Positions 27,594-28,113 of a stretch of DNA of 28,113 nucleotides are shown piece by piece. The DNA is taken from IMG/VR virus record IMGVR_UViG_3300038701_001011, positions 1-28,113 of that record. One strand, given 5' to 3'. The stretch comes from a virus. Positions within the stretch are counted from its first letter, which is position 1, and each line of letters opens with the position of its first letter. Both the position numbers and the translations under genes were made by a program. The notes below the pieces were generated by a model that had not been told where the DNA came from, did no database searches, and saw nothing but the letters and a program-made list of their open reading frames with translations.

Positions 27594-28113
27594 TTAATTA
27601 ACTGGGGGAGGTTGTAAAAACCCAGGGGACGCTTGCACCGGTTGTTGCACCGGTTGTTGCACCGGTTGTTGCACCGGTTGTTGCACCGGTTGTTGCACCG
27701 GTTGTTGCACCGGTTGTTGCACCGGTTGTTGCACCGGCTGTTGAACCGGCTGTTGAACCGGCTGTTGAACCGGCTGTTGAACCGGCTGTTGCATGCCCCC
27801 CGGAGGTGTGGCCATTGCGCCCTGTGGTCGGGCGGTTGAGCCGAACCCTACGGCGGCGGCGTTGGGACCTGATATAATACGTTCCCCGTACCCAACTCGG
27901 CAAACCATCATTGGGTTAACAAAAACCCCCGGATTTTTATTATTCCTATTGCCCGCCACGCTACCATAAACTTCCACGTAATACCCGGGTACTATTTCCC
28001 CGTCCTGTGTAATATCTACAGGCTTACCCGTAACAGGGTCCAGACTGTGGCGGCTTATCGGCAAGCTGGTATTGAAACTTACTACCCAATGGCCTGGGTA
28101 ACCTTCTTTAGAT
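27594..28113 (-). CDS. gp2.5/DUF2815-like single-stranded DNA-binding protein (5' partial) with QQPV-repeat tail
   Basis: The frame continues to the window edge, so the true start is outside. About 172 residues are visible. The core reads EGYPGHWVVSFNTS, then GEIVPGYYVEVYGSVAG, then NPGVFVNPMMVCRVGYGERI. This is the OB-fold pattern of phage SSBs of the gp2.5/DUF2815 kind (YPG.WV...., I..G.YV.V...V, GV......V.....GE.L). It binds ssDNA at the fork. The last third is thirteen consecutive QQPV repeats and then QASPGFLQPPPVN, without the acidic C-terminal tail that usually contacts polymerase. It lies directly upstream of the DNA polymerase gene in the same direction. A TTG at 28064 is not a likely start, since the SSB motif extends past it. 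Confidence 0.8.
   Translation of the reverse strand, partial: SKEGYPGHWVVSFNTSLPISRHSLDPVTGKPVDITQDGEIVPGYYVEVYGSVAGNRNNKNPGVFVNPMMVCRVGYGERIISGPNAAAVGFGSTARPQGAMATPPGGMQQPVQQPVQQPVQQPVQQPVQQPVQQPVQQPVQQPVQQPVQQPVQQPVQQPVQASPGFLQPPPVN
27637..27792 (-). repeat. thirteen 12-bp tandem repeats in the SSB gene
   Basis: Thirteen 12-bp units run without gap: on the plus strand eight ACCGGTTGTTGC, then five of the form ACCGGCTGTTG(A/C). They encode QQPV in the SSB tail. The two variants form separate blocks, which suggests repeated slippage. The direct adjacency of units and coding role rule out a CRISPR array. Confidence 0.95.

Noticed and set aside
27637-27792. Short tandem repeats that could be taken for a CRISPR array
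   Set aside because: Units are 12 bp, directly adjacent without spacers, and keep the SSB reading frame.
27633-27839. Plus-strand ORF with HRLLHRLL repeats
   Set aside because: Antisense reading of the SSB repeat array.

Overview
The window looks like a 28 kb piece of a short-tailed (podovirus) phage infecting a Gram-negative, probably proteobacterial, host. The main evidence is a P22-type virion module in P22 gene order: small terminase, large terminase, P22-type portal, scaffold, P22-type coat, gp4-like head-tail adaptor, gp10-like tail hub, gp14-like protein, then a run of gp7/gp20/gp16-like ejection proteins and a tail adaptor. A lipoprotein signal, a one-domain M15 endolysin without a wall-binding domain and a one-TM holin candidate fit a Gram-negative host. 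No integrase, repressor of the CI type, tRNA, IS element or CRISPR array was seen, so the lifestyle cannot be decided from this window. Lengths quoted for P22 proteins are from memory.

Layout. (1) 1-1872, plus strand: five tightly packed, mostly ATGA-overlapping early-type genes: the end of a Gly-rich hexad-repeat protein, a sliding-clamp-like protein, a small ribbon-helix-helix (RHH)-like protein, a MazG-like pyrophosphohydrolase and a probable Nmad5 protein. They end at an intrinsic terminator at 1920-1945. (2) 1862-2588, minus strand: three overlapping small genes, one RHH-like, with a sigma70 promoter at 2622-2649. (3) 2589-3179: a 591-bp non-coding region with three iteron-like repeats, a perfect 31-bp inverted repeat and an imperfect 57-bp inverted repeat around an AT-rich core. 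It is a candidate origin or packaging/regulatory site. (4) 3180-23183, plus strand: packaging, head, tail and ejection genes behind one strong promoter. This promoter is so close to the small terminase ATG that the mRNA may be leaderless. (5) 23176-24706, plus strand: holin, M15 peptidase, lipoprotein and DUF1353 protein. (6) 24681-25348, minus strand: two small secreted proteins behind their own consensus promoter with an overlapping palindrome. (7) 25349-28113, minus strand: family A DNA polymerase and a gp2.5-like single-stranded DNA-binding protein that runs off the window.

Most notable points. A Tad2/DUF2829 anti-Thoeris-type gene sits between portal and scaffold and is precisely bracketed by a 12-bp direct repeat, as expected for a cargo gene inserted and removable without damage to its neighbours. 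The DNA polymerase carries an inserted zinc-ribbon-like cysteine cluster. The SSB has thirteen QQPV repeats in its tail and no acidic C-terminus. One ejection protein ends in a short S74-like chaperone-type domain. The two secreted proteins with their own promoter look like a moron.
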